The notes under the pieces were generated by a model. That model ran no database searches. It was not told the DNA's origin and saw nothing but the letters and a program-made list of their open reading frames with translations. Positions 35,868 to 48,900 of a stretch of 64,000 nt of DNA are shown here, piece by piece. The translations under genes were made by a program, and so were the position numbers. The stretch comes from Owenia fusiformis (Eukaryota > Annelida > Polychaeta > Sabellida > Oweniidae). The DNA is taken from positions 28,277,375 to 28,341,374 of the forward strand of contig CAIIXF020000005.1 in NCBI GenBank assembly GCA_903813345.2, read 5' to 3'. Within the stretch, counting starts at the first letter, position 1. Each line of letters opens with the position of its first letter.

Positions 35868-38290
35868 ATCCATCCACTACTGTCTGTTAAGCAAGATAAA
35901 AAGCAAGAGGTTTAGTTAGAAATAAAGGAGTTTTCTTATGAATGGGACCCTAAAATACTTCCTAGAAGGTAGAAGACACTAAATAGTGTAACACTATAAG
36001 CTGAATTTTGTCCACATAGAGCATGTGCACAATACCAAAGACATGTAAAATTGAACTGTCAAAATAATAGAAATTACTCACCAGCTCGCCTCTACCGGAA
36101 GTTATGATAGGTTATGGTGTCACTACGGTAATTCATTCTAAAATATTGGAAAAATCACCAATATTCAATTTCTAGGGTGTTCACTATTTTCGAGCGAATT
36201 GCCGATAAAATAACTTTATTTTTGAGTTCCCCTAAGCACATATAAACTTCATCAATACACAATATATTCGACATAGGTTTTGTTTCTCTATTTTTAAATA
36301 TCAGTATGCAAAGACAGGGACTCATTTTAGGTAAAATCCTTGCTTCACCAATGAAAATTAAATTAGCTCACAAAATAAATAAATCCATTACAATGTTAAG
36401 TATATGATTTGAAAGATTGTCTGGATTATATGTGTGATCGATTGATGCATAAACAATCATATTCATTTCAACTTGCAGACCTCCATTCTGGCTCAGAATT
36501 GTATAGGCCTAAGACGCCATATTGCCTTAATTATTGTAATGCGCATGCGTGCATACTTAAGGTGTGACGTCACATCGACAGAGATCAAGTTTGACTAAAA
36601 AATTTAAAGATCAACAGCACAAAAATGATATCAATGATCGCCTATTTCATATCAAATCAATGTAGGGTGTAGGGTTTATACAGAAGCAGAGCTTGTAAAG
36701 AAACCAAGTTTTAAATTCCGATTTTGACTGTTGACAAAAATAGGGAAAAGAGAGAAAGAGGCAACTTGATAGAAACAATGACATGAAATTGTGAATTGAA
36801 AAGGTATTTTTGTGTTTTTTTGAGAGTTCATCAAATACACTCATGTGTATTAATTTAAACATGTATTGTAATACCTCTCAGTTCCACTGAGGATTATAAA
36901 AACTGATCGAAATGGCTTCGTTTTTAAAGTATAAAAAACACTACCCTACCCGGAAGTAGCATAACATGTACATTGAAACCAGGTGTAAAGGTATGAGTAC
37001 CGTAATCCAACACCAAATTCGAAAATTCATAACAATACTTTACACATATGGCGTTCATGACCAACTATAAAACGCTTACCCCCCATAGTGTTATATATCA
37101 AAATGTACCTGTTCATATAGGGGTTCGATTGATCTACATCAAATTATAGGGAGTCAGGTTACTTTTTGAGATATCAGCGTCCATTTATTGTAACTCGCGT
37201 TTGCTACCACTTCTGCGTAGTAAACATGTTCACGTCGGAACTATTTTGACCTACATAGCTATTTGCGTACTTCAAATGAAAGTTGAACTCCTCTTTATTT
37301 TGATACTAAATAGTGGCATACTAGGTACCCTAGAAGCCAACTATGGCGTTATTTAGAACAATACTACAGGTTTTTAAATGGACATTTTTAAATGGACCTT
37401 TTGGCGGATGGATATGGAACCTCATACCTAAATCACGTGAATTGGCTGATACAATCAGGATATGACTTGTGCAAAATAATTGGCTTCACTTAGAATTCGC
37501 GATCTCTGCTCTTCAGCATAACATGAAGACATGTTTTCTAATTTAGTAGCTAGATTCAAATACAAACTAAATGAATATAACATGAACCAACCATCATTTG
37601 TTCGAATCATGGCAAATTTTCAAGGAAATATGTGTAACTGAATGTAGGTCAACAGCTGAGCTCTTCAAATATGAGATGAGAAAATGTAAAAATAAGAACA
37701 AAAATAAATCCCACAGAATAGAGCTATTTATACGATTCTAACTACATCTTAAGTGCTCCATACATTAAAGTAAGTATAGAAGCCATTAACCTCACCTGGG
37801 AAGCACTTTCCAACTGTTTTTGAGGTTTGAATTGTAAGAAAATGGCACTTATCTCAAAAACAGAAATTTGAAAGAAGCTCAATGCAATATATTGTGAGGA
37901 TTAAGTTTATATACATGGGGGTGCGGATATATAGTCATAATATGGGCTCATTCGCTTGAAAATGGCGATATATACCTCAAACCTTGTATTTTGTGATTGT
38001 TTCAATATTTTGAAATTAATTACCGGAGTTACTCCATAACGTATCATAACTTCCGGAAGAGGCGAGCTGGTAAGTTTATTTCAGTTCTTTTGACAGTTCA
38101 ATTTTATATGTCTTTGAAATTGTGCTCATGCTCTATGTGGACAAAATTCAGCTTACAGTGTTACACCATTTAGTGTCTTCTACCTTTTAGGAGCCATGTA
38201 AGGGTCCCATTCATGAGATAACTCTTATATTTCTAGCTAAACATCTTGCCTTTTATCATGCTTAACAGAGAGTAGTTGCTGTGAAATCTG
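35868..38290. mobile_element. About 2.4-kb element with long (240 bp or more) terminal inverted repeats
   Basis: The sequence from about 35868 to 36160 (TGTCTGTTAAGC, GGTAGAAGACACTAAAT, GAATTTTGTCCACATAGAGC, CAGCTCGCCTCTACCGGAAG) recurs as its reverse complement from about 38290 back to 38000. The arms decay inward but can be followed for about 400 bp. No transposase frame is evident. The left interior holds GCGCATGCG (36541-36549) and TGACGTCA (36565-36572). Exact ends and any target duplication are not clear. An inverted duplication is the alternative. Confidence 0.7.
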
Positions 38291-38439
38291 AAGAATATGT
38301 AAAGAAGTGATAACAATGCAAGAACCGAAAATTTTTGCACCCAAATTATTACCTCCAGAGTCAATTTCTTCCCCAAGACATGTCCACTGTTAAAAATTGG
38401 TAGTTCTTAGAGTTCTTTGTTTCCTTAGGTTCATTCCCG

Positions 38440-38960
38440 TATGTTATTTTTAACGAAGGACAGCTTATAACGACTGCGCAGGTGCGTTCAATCCAGCAAT
38501 TTGATTAGTTCATATTATATGAACGCATGCGCAATAGCTACATATATTTTTAGGTAGATATCACTTGCAGTCATTATTTCACAGCAGTCCCTTCCCATGA
38601 TGCACCTAATATTACGGAAATATTTTCCTTTAGTGATAAAACATAACTCTCATCTTCGAAATACGTTTCCATTCCTTGGCAATAATCTTTCATATGGTAT
38701 CTAAGTAAAACCGAAACAACCGCCGAAAAGTAATTTGAATCCTTCTGAATCGTGGGAATGAAGTACTCTCATTTTTGAGCATGCGCATAGAACACGGGAA
38801 AATCGCCATTTTTCAACTTTCAGTTTCGAAACTTCTAATTTATATAGGCTATTAGACTAGGGATATATAGGGGCTCGCCCTTAGTAGCCAAGTAATCATG
38901 GAGTACTCCGACATCTAAACGCGTTTTCTTCGCTGTGTGTTAATTTGCAGTGTTTTCTAA
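38440..38960 (+). promoter_or_regulatory. Cluster of GCATGCGC motifs, possible promoter
   Basis: ACTGCGCAGGTGCG (about 38470), CGCATGCGC (38525-38533) and GCATGCGCATAG (about 38780) resemble NRF-1 sites in otherwise AT-rich DNA. The stretch lies upstream of the + strand C3orf18-like gene, which has a splice acceptor just before its first coding exon and so needs a distal first exon. Speculative. Confidence 0.25.
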
Positions 38961-38986
38961 GAAACTAGGCTATCAACATCATTTGT

Positions 38987-39116
38987 TTCAAATCCACAGT
39001 GGCTTGTCTCGAGGGTCGGGCAAGCCCTCTGATGAGTGTGTGCTTATACTCTTAATAAGCAGTACACACTCATCGGACAAGCAGACAACAACCAGACAAG
39101 CCCCTGTGTTCAAATC
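38987..39116. mobile_element. 114-bp hairpin MITE with perfect 8-bp duplication (hAT-like)
   Basis: Positions 38995-39108, ends CACAGTGGCTTGTCT/AGACAAGCCCCTGTG, flanked by TTCAAATC at 38987-38994 and 39109-39116. The element is almost entirely two inverted arms. Confidence 0.88.
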
Positions 39117-40245
39117 TTACATTTTGTTCTGTTCGTTCGTCTGCCATCTTAGACGTTCATTTAGTTCAGTGCGCTGAAATATTTATGACGTAAATTCACG
39201 GGGCGGAACATACAGCCATCGAATGTCCCGGAGGACGGCTTGTGCAGGACATACGATTTATATGTCCCGGAGCTCCGATGGAGCGGGACATACGAAAAAT
39301 ATTTGCCCGGATATGGAATATATTTCCGGTTGATATGTCCCTGAAACCTCATCAGGTATGGAATACTGAGTCCATATAACCCAGCATATCAAAACTATAC
39401 CATATAAGGTGTTCCTAGTTCCTGTATATCATAGTTTCTGTGGTTGATGGAGAGAATGAAAGTATCCAGTGTCAGGACTATAGTCACAAGAACATCCCAA
39501 TAATTTAAATTATCCATTCTAAATTCCCAGGAATTCATTGAGGTAGCTACTATTGCCATGCTACAGAGATATGATTCCCAGGATAGGATTACATAAGGAT
39601 TATATCATGACAGATATGATACATGACTCAGCCTACAGTAAAAGGATAATCCAGAATGATAAAATCCATAAGCAAACCTAACCAAAGAATTATCTTTTGA
39701 TTATTCCATGATGTATTAGACAAAATAGAGAACTTTTTTCAGCTTGTTAGATAAAACTAATTTGTTCCTTTCATGAAATATTAACTACTGATATATCTTT
39801 TGAAATATGCGATATCTGATGGTTTGGGGTAATAATGATATAAATGGATAATTTGATATTTTTCAACAGTGGATCTACTCCTGAAGTCAACGGGTTGAGT
39901 CGTTCATGTAATTTCTTTGCTAGCAAGACTGCTATTAATTCACAATGGTCGAATTAGAATGGGACACAGTGATCTTTTTTCATATAATCTTATTGTCCAT
40001 TTGAATGAAGATTTGCATTGTTTTCTCCTTGACTTTCCCTTTTAGCTGCTTAGGAGAATGCTTTAGAATTGAAGACACTGCTTTACTTAGCAAACACTTC
40101 TTGTTGACCTCCTTATCCTGGTATATGATGAGTCTTATGACCCAGACAAATCATTACCATTAAATCATTAACTGTTCCTAAAAAGTATAGATTGTACCAA
40201 ATGTTTTTAGTAGCCTTTACTCCTACCTTGCTTATATTGTAGATG

Positions 40246-41338
40246 TACGAGGGGTGATCAATAAGTAATGGACACTTTTTTACACAGATACTTTTTATAG
40301 ACCAAACCCTTTGATTTTCCTACCAGTGATACATCATTCAATTATCTATCAATTCTGAAGATTTGAAGACAAGATATATAATACATATTGATATATCCTT
40401 AATTCCGTGAAGGAGGTACAGGTACCCCGGGACCGACATTTACGTCACATATTCAGATTTTAGCCAGTTTGGTAAATTTCAGTTAGATTTGAACGTTTTA
40501 TATGCAACAAGTGTTGTGTTGTTTAAATTTTTTTTGCTGAGTGGTAACACATAAACAGAAAGTATTGTAATGTCAGAGTGTTGTATGGAAGGGGTTTGCA
40601 GGTCAATTTGAGAAAGCATTGTTGAAGAAAGGGGTGGTGAGAGAAGGGAACACCCTACTCCATATGGACAATGCACCTGCCCACAGACCTCAAAATGAAT
40701 TCAGAAAACAATATCCCTGGACCTCAAAATGAGCCCTTGGCCAATGCACCATATTGTCCAGATCTGCTCATATGTGACTTGTTTATTTCTATAACTACTT
40801 ATTTCTATTGAGAAAGGACGCAGGTTTATTGACATTGATGAAATAAAACAACCCGTGCAACTGCATCTTGCTCCCATGTCAGAGAATTGATTCAGCCTTG
40901 TCTCACAATCTTGAGTTAAGAGGATGAGGAATTGTGTACATGTAGCACTTGATGGAACCTATTTAGAGGGCCCTGTGGAATGAATGTGGCATGAATACCA
41001 CATAGTGATGATAAAATATTCAAAATCAACTATGGCATAACAAAATGGGGTAATTCATGACCATAATGGTTTGTTTTGTTCAGCCTGCATTCAACTGCAT
41101 TGCACGTTAAACAATCTAAAATAGCTTCAGAATATGTGACGTAAATGTCGGTCCCGGGGTACCTGTACCTCCTTCACGGAAATAAGGATATATCAACATG
41201 TAATATATATATTGTCTTCAAATCTTCAGAGTTGATAGATAATTGAATGATGTATCACTGGTAAGAAAATCGAAGGGATTGGTCTATAAAAAGCATCTGT
41301 GTAAAAAAGCGTCCATTACTTATTGATCACCCCTCGTA
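40246..41338 (+). pseudogene. Dead mariner transposon with long TIRs and decayed transposase
   Basis: Positions 40248-41336 are flanked by TA (40246-40247 and 41337-41338). Ends CGAGGGGTGATCAATAAGT are inverted, with the repeat extending about 210 bp on each side. Between 40610 and 40990 fragments of a mariner-type D,D34D transposase can be read with stops and frame changes. These include LLHMDNAPAHR (second catalytic Asp) and, later, APYCPDL...CDLF (third Asp region). The 5' transposase half is missing, so it cannot be active. Confidence 0.88.
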
Positions 41339-41431
41339 TATACTGCTTGTACGGATATGAATTTTTATTGTACTCAGACACTCACCAAATGAAATCTTAA
41401 AATACCATAACAGGCATTATAACATCTTACT

Positions 41432-41612
41432 GGCCCGTAGCCAGGGAGTTTGGAGGTTTGAGCGAACACCCACCCCCTTAGCCTAAAATTCTTTCAAAAT
41501 CATGCAATATTCACCATTTTGTCACTTAAATTCCAAGTGAAAATTGCCAAATTTGAACCCCCCTTGGAACGTTTTAAAAACTGAACAAAAATTTAACAAA
41601 TGCTGGCTACAT
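41432..41612. mobile_element. CAGGCCCGTAGCCAG-family MITE, degraded
   Basis: The left end TGGCCCGTAGCCAGGG lacks the leading CA, and the interior CTAAAATTCTTTCAAAATCA matches the family. The right end stops at TGCTGGCTAC. Confidence 0.7.
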
Positions 41613-42408
41613 TATATTGGATACCATGATTAATAAAAATATGAGTTCAATGTCAAGAAGTGACGTTTTTCTGTGACATGCATTACCATTAGTGTTTGGC
41701 ATTTGGTATATGTAACAAACTGTTACACCTTTGTTATAACTTTCAAGTGGTAACATTCTCACATATTAATTAATGCCTTGTTATATTCCGCAATATTTCA
41801 TGAAAAACTACAATGATACCTGAGATGGGTAACAAGGAAACTCTAACGTCACAATTTAAACTTAAAACGTTTTTGCCCTTTTTTGCACCTTGGGGATTGG
41901 ATAAATCGTGTAATTAATTGTCTGGCTCAGTTTGATCAATACAGTGTTCAGAAGCCTGTAAACTGATTAGGTCTAAAAAAGTAACAAAAATTTTATTTGA
42001 TATAAATCATTCTATTGATAGAGAATTAATCGTCTATTTTAGCATTTCCTTGCATTATGTAATAATAACAATTGTCTTGTTTTGTTATCTTGTTCTCTTG
42101 TTTTAATATTCTAATGATATTCAAAGATGCAGATACGCAGTAATAGGATTGAAAATATTAAGTGCCACCCTGTGTCTAATCTAAAGCTGAAAATAAACAT
42201 GATATCTGCATATTTCTATTGACTGCTGATGCCTTTCCTAAACTATAGATAAAACAATTAGGGTTTCTACTTATCATTCACTGATGCATAACTAAATATG
42301 TCATGGCTTGCGCATATTTTTCACGATTAGGAGCAAAAAGGAAATTGGATTTATACTGTAGTTTCTTTTGTTGCGCTAGGATTTGTTTTGTTTTAATATA
42401 GTACTATG

Positions 42409-42466
42409 TATTTGTTTGTTTGTTTGTTTGTTTGTTTGTTTGATTGTTTGTTTGTTTGTTTATTAT
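42409..42466. repeat. (GTTT)n microsatellite
   Basis: About a dozen TTTG units with one interruption (TTTGATTG). Confidence 0.9.
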
Positions 42467-42974
42467 TAGGTGGAGTCATTTCATGACAGTTTGGAGCATT
42501 TAGATATCGGCTTGTTATATTCTCCTTATTAAAGGACACGATTATTTCAATCCAAGTGCTCTATTTGAAAACCAGGAAATCAATGACTTTCTGAGGAGTG
42601 TACTTATAGCATGTGTTTTGATACAGGAGAATGTCTGCTAAAATAACATATCAAAAATGTCTCATTGATGTATTGTAGTATCTTCAAAATTCACCATATT
42701 TTCTATGACCGCCTTCATCTTTCATCGGGGTGTAATTGCTCCATGTGCGAGGAATGAGGTTGTATTACTGTATGTAGACAATTAATCTCAGCTTGATAGC
42801 TTACAACGTCTCATATGTCTCTGAGCTTATTAGTATTTATTACACAAGATATACTTTTTCATTTCAGATACAACACAGATTTGGAGTCTAAGTATACACA
42901 CATACATGTGTGGAATCATTGCGCTATTCATGGACTTCATTTAATGAAATGATCGTCATTATGAATTTTGGGAA

Positions 42975-45900
42975 ATGAGCAGTCTTAACATGACCTCGGA
43001 TTTTGATCCCGGGTCGGTTCATTACGGAATTGTGCCTCTAGGAGCTGGAAATAGCACAGGCGGACTTCATGTTATACATATTGATGAAAAGATCCAAGGA
43101 AATGTGACTCTGCCTAGCTCATCAGGGGTGACCCCTATATATGGTGCAACCACCACCACCGAGACACCAGTGAAGAACATATTGCCTTATGTGTTTATAC
43201 CACTTGGGGCTCTTTTATTTATAGCTATCCTGTCTTTCTTGGTAAGTGACGTTTAAAAACTATCATCAATTTCCCTTACATCAAGGACATATTATCTGAT
43301 ATTATTTGTTCGTTTTTCTCAACATTGCTCATAATGCATTCATTGTGTCACTGCGTCATTTTTATTAGATATTTTCAAATTGGTTCTATATACTAGTACA
43401 TTATTTTATGTTCTATTATTATTAAATTATATATATCCATCATGTAATTGATCGACATTTATATGACTTGATCAGTGATGATAGTGTGTTACTAATTGTA
43501 CTAATTTAATGAATTTAATGTAGCAGCTGTTTTCCTAGTACAAAAGAAGTTTTATGGTTTGGAGTAGTTAAAATGTAACTTGCAATTTTAAGAATCAAAA
43601 AATGTATATTATTTGAAAAACTTTACTCAAAATCCAATTGTCCGAATATTTCCCTAAGATAATTTGATATATAGTAAAGTATTTTTTAGGTTTTATGTCT
43701 TTTAACCAGCAAACATAAGAATCTAACTCTGTTTTATTATTTTTCAGATCATCTTTATATTGAAGAAAACCAGGTAAGATGAATATAAACTTTTCATCAA
43801 ACATTAAAGATGTAGACCAACTTTGCGTTTGTTTAAAGCTGTCAGAGGTCAACCAATCAGTTTTATGTCACCACCATAAGTGGTGGTGGTTGTTGTTCGG
43901 CATTTGGTGTTGATAACAAATGGCAGGTGGTGATATTTTGCATGTTAATGCCTAAAATGTTAAAAATATGGCTGTTCAGTTGATGAAAATCAACATTTAA
44001 AGCGGCTCTAAGGTCTGTGGAGAGAAAAATGGAGAAATTTTACCTTTTCTGAGCTATCGGGGTGAAGTTTGGTCCAACATCTTCTTCCTTATTCCTATTT
44101 TATAAAAATGTATGCATATGGCAATATTCATCAACCAGTAGAACTGGCAAATCGTTTAGAATCTACAATTCCATACAAGGAGTCCCACTCATAGATTTTT
44201 CAAATTCTTTCCAAGTCGACGTCGAAACACCTAGCGGGTGAAATTGAAACTAATTTTTCTGGCTGCTCGAATCGATAAAATCTCTGATAGTGTGAGTCTT
44301 TTTATGAAATCTTTCTGATAGAAAACACTTAATTAATATTATAAAGCATTAAATCGTGAATCCGAAGCGTAATCTGAAATAAAAGTGAAAAAACATTGCG
44401 CGGACGTCAGAGAAAAACTTCCGGTTTAATAAAAAATGGCGGACGTCGAAGGAGAAATTATGACGAAGAATTAGAGGATTTTCCTTTGCCATTATCGATC
44501 GTTATAAGGTATGTGCACAAATTCTAGTAGCATACATGGAAAATAGATACATTTTTAAAGGCAACAACATATTCAAAGCTTTCATTTTACGATAGGCCCA
44601 GGATCATTGGATACGACTCGGCAATCGATACTCCCACTTTAAAGATGAATTCTTTCTCCAAACAAATGATTTCATTATTCCTTTGGACATAATCCCTTAG
44701 AATTGGTCTGCATCTTTAAGAATTTCTTGGAAACAAGTAATGTAATTTTAAGTATCATCTGTTACCTAGGCAACATCTATAACAGGAAGTAAAAGACTCA
44801 ATGAGAGTCATTATACCTTGAGTACCACGTTTCCTCATCTTCAATTAGCCGAGCGCTCAATATAACAATGGGGCTGTTATCCACTTCTGTTTTATTTTTA
44901 TGTATGTGCTTTTAAAATAGTAACCAGGCCTGTAGCCAGGGGGTGGGGGGTTCGCAGGGTTCGGACGAACCCTCCCCTGGCCAAAAATTCTTTCAAAACC
45001 ATGCAGTTTTTCACCATTTTGAAGCACTTCTCAAGTGATTTTTGGGCCAAAATTGTCAAATGTGATTCGCCCCTGGAATTTTTGAAAACTGAACCCCCCC
45101 TTGGCAAATCCTAGCTACGGGCCTGGTAACACCCTAAACTTAAATTAAGCTTCTACATGTTTAGGTGTGAGTTCTACAGCATAAAATAATGCACTAACAT
45201 GAGTTAGTGGAGGGTTAACTTCCAGTTGAGGTGCCTTCAGATACTTGCCACATCTTTCTGTTTGCATTTGTTTGACTTAGCTTCTTAAAAGATAGCTTCA
45301 TCTGCAATCTTTAAGTTAAAGATGAAACCTGAATTCTCTGAGCACACCAGAGCTTGACATCACCAGAGGATCGATTTTTTAAAAATGGTCATTTCCTATG
45401 ACATTGATTGATTTATGATCCGGACTTTGATGGCTATACTGGCAGTGGGGTTGGGCTGTTGAACTGTAAAATTGTCTAAACTATTCAGAGGTTGTAGTTT
45501 AGAATTAAACTCATTTGGGTCAGAAGACCCATTTAGATGAAACAAAGCATGAGATGAAAGAACTCAAAAATTATTGGATTTTTAGATCCTCCAGATAATC
45601 TCATACATTATATCTTAGTATCGTAGAAAAGTCAAGACATGGTTTTTATCTGATAGTCGAGTTGTATTATTGAGATATGAAGCCTTTCATCAATGTATAT
45701 TGTTTATGGAAATGTATGCAAAGAAAAAAATAAGGCCTACAGGACAGGACACTCACATCTGATAAATTACAAAATAGGTAGGGTACATTCTGATACTCAT
45801 AGCATCTCTCTCTGTTGCATCGCAGAAGGATAGAGATAGAGAGGGCTTGGCTATGGCTAGGGTAGAGAGTATGTAAAATTCTTTTGATCTTGTCCCAGAA

Positions 45901-48900
45901 GCAGTATTTTGTTATTTTTATCGCCTAGAATTCCTTTAAAAGTAGATCTGGCACTTGATAAAAGTTAATTGTGTGGATTCTTCACAAATGTTGACGGTTA
46001 ATTTGTTGTTCGCCAATCAACATCATCACGTAAAAGGAGTAATGTTAATAATTTGGATGATCAGTGATTTTTATTTTAAGATTAAATCAAATATTTTGAA
46101 ATATTTTCCAATTTAGAATATTATCAAAAAAATGTTTTGAAAAGAAACTGTCGAAAACATCCTTTGCTGTTAGTTCCACATGGTATGTTTGGCTGAATTA
46201 GGCTTCAAATTGCTATGCGTTTCTTTCTTGTTATTGATTTGCTCAAAAGTATTGCCCAATTTACAATGTCCTCACGACCTCTGTTAGTCTAGATAAAAGT
46301 AACAGTGTTATGGCTGGATTACAGTTCCCTTTTCCCAATGCAATTCAGATTGTAGATTCAAAGCTTAATAATTGTAGCCGATTGCGAACAATCCATACAA
46401 TATGTGAAATAACAAACCATAATGCACAAGGGACATATAAAAGCATATTGAATAATACAATAAAATGTCATTGTCATATATTATAACTTTCTGTCTGTAC
46501 TGAAATGGTTTTAATAGTTTCCTAATTTATATGAATCTAAATAAAGTAATAATGTTAGTTGTATTTCTGAAGGTCACTCCAATTAGTCAAAACAGTAAGG
46601 CTTGAGTGGTCAAATAAATCAAGTAAAGAAAAATGTATTTTATATAATTCAAATAAAAACTAGTGATTCAAAATTGTTTCTAAAGAAATCAAAGGGCTGA
46701 AATAAATGGAAACAAGGTAAAAAAAATTATAAAAAGTAACATAGCTACTATATCTAGGCCTTAGTCCATTGATTTTTGGTAAATGGAAAGCCATGTGAGT
46801 GCTCTGGCAAATGAGAAAAGAAACTGATTCTATAATCCATAAATCTGAACTCTTCAAAATTTTTCTAAGTGGTTACTTTTCTTTATTCTTTATTACAAAA
46901 GCAAAGCATTCTATAACAATCTAAATGAGACTACTGTAGCAGTAGCTTCGCTCATGCAAAGTAATATCCCTAATTTTGTATTCCTTGTTTCCTTTATCAT
47001 TAGTTTAATGTTCATTACCAAGTATAATTGACAGAATTTTAATTTTTGCACAGAATTTTGTGGAAAACTTGATTATTCTGAACATAAATAATTTTTGCAT
47101 TAAATTGTTGCCAATCAGTCAACATTACATAAAGGACCGTGTTTTTTTACAAAATGTTTTCAATAATTGGTTTAAGAGAAAAAAACATTGTTCAATTTAG
47201 TTTACATCGATACCTATCCTTTGGGATTTCCTGCAGAATTTGACTTTCTCATGCAGAATTTTTGCGCAAAATTTGCATCTTTTTAGTGCTATGCATAGAT
47301 TATTGTGGTTATCTTTAAAAATCAAGAGGACTCTTAAAAAAGTAAAGTAAGTTGGTACACTTGTAAATCTGTTCATTCATTAAGTACATTTTAAATAATT
47401 TAGATCAGAACAAAGCTGTTTTATAGAGTATATTATTAACAGACAGTATATGCATTCTGTGACAATCAATCATATCCATTTAATCACATTGGACTTTCGC
47501 ACCAAGATTCCCATTATAGTATTATTAATTCTGAGAAATCTTCAAAAGAGATGATCATTATTTGCGGATGTTTAAATTAACCAGTAGATCATCACTCCCA
47601 TGCTTATATCAGTGACAATCAATCTACCCACCCTGCTTTGAAGATTCCATGTGGAAATGACATTTCCCATTCTTCAGATAAGGTTCATATTCTCTCTGAA
47701 TTAAATAGAAATGCTATGATTTACAGAATAACATTAAGTAGTCCAAAGGCTTTCTCAGATCATTTGATGTACTTACTGATCAAGACATACGAGTAAGCCA
47801 ACTTTGTTTGCATGTACGACCAGCTTGACATGACAGATAAGTGATTTAAGCTGGACAGGATTTAATTGATTTGAACCAGATTTTTTGAGATGTTATTCTG
47901 GTAACAATTAAGGTATCAGACCCTAAAGCACAAAGTATATTGATTGGATTTTTTATGGTGACTCTCATTTGAAAATTTGACTCTAACATGAAAAGATATA
48001 AGACCTCCTAAAATGTTAAGTATAGGTATAAGATGACTAAAATAATTGACTGTCGATGTTATTCTAGTTAAATGGCAAATGTGTTCTTGAGTAACAGTAT
48101 AATTTATGACCACTTTTGATCAATATCGAAAAACGATTCAAGAAAATAACCTTCTTGCAGTTCATATCTGTCATCCTAATGCAGGCCTCCAGACTTCATC
48201 CACTCCATTCCTTACTTCTTGGGAAGAACGAGGTACGAGTTCTGGAGGTCTGTGTTCAGAGGATGGTTCATATCAGGCTGTAACTTCTCTCTGGTAGTGT
48301 ATATGAAGTTAAATACACCCAATACTGTCAGATATTCAAATATGTTCCCTGCTTATTGTAGCATTCATTCTTCTCCTTCAAATTTATAGATAAATTATGT
48401 CAACATCTGATACCAGTTCAGTGTTCACCCACAGGATTTTTATCCCATCGAACGAAGTTCAGAGGGATATAGGGAACGCCTCCGTCTGTCCGTCCGTACA
48501 TACGTCCGTCCGTCAGTCTGTCCCTCTGTCCGGGCAATAACTCAAATACCGTTGGCCCGATTTTGTTCATATTTTGTACACAGATACCCAATGGGGTTAG
48601 AAGTTCTGCTTGAAAATTGATTTTCAAAATGGCCGCTCATTTAAAATGGCGGCCATTTTAGTGGCAATTTTACAGTAATTAAGGTACTGCATATAAAACT
48701 GTAATAGCAATATGTTTTAAATGTAAAAAAGTTATATAGGACATTGATTAAGCTAGAAATGTAAATATAGAAGAAATCCATGGCAGCCATCTTGAAAAAT
48801 GGCCACCTTTGCACGTCATTTTACCATTTTTGCTGTAACTTGAAAAGTAGTGGAGCGATTTTGTTTTGTTCATATTTGGTATGTGAATACTTTAAGCATG

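Noticed and set aside
39161-39352. 63-aa minus-strand frame in a GC-richer stretch
   Set aside because: Built from repeated ATGTCCCGGA/TCCGGGACAT words; no domain.
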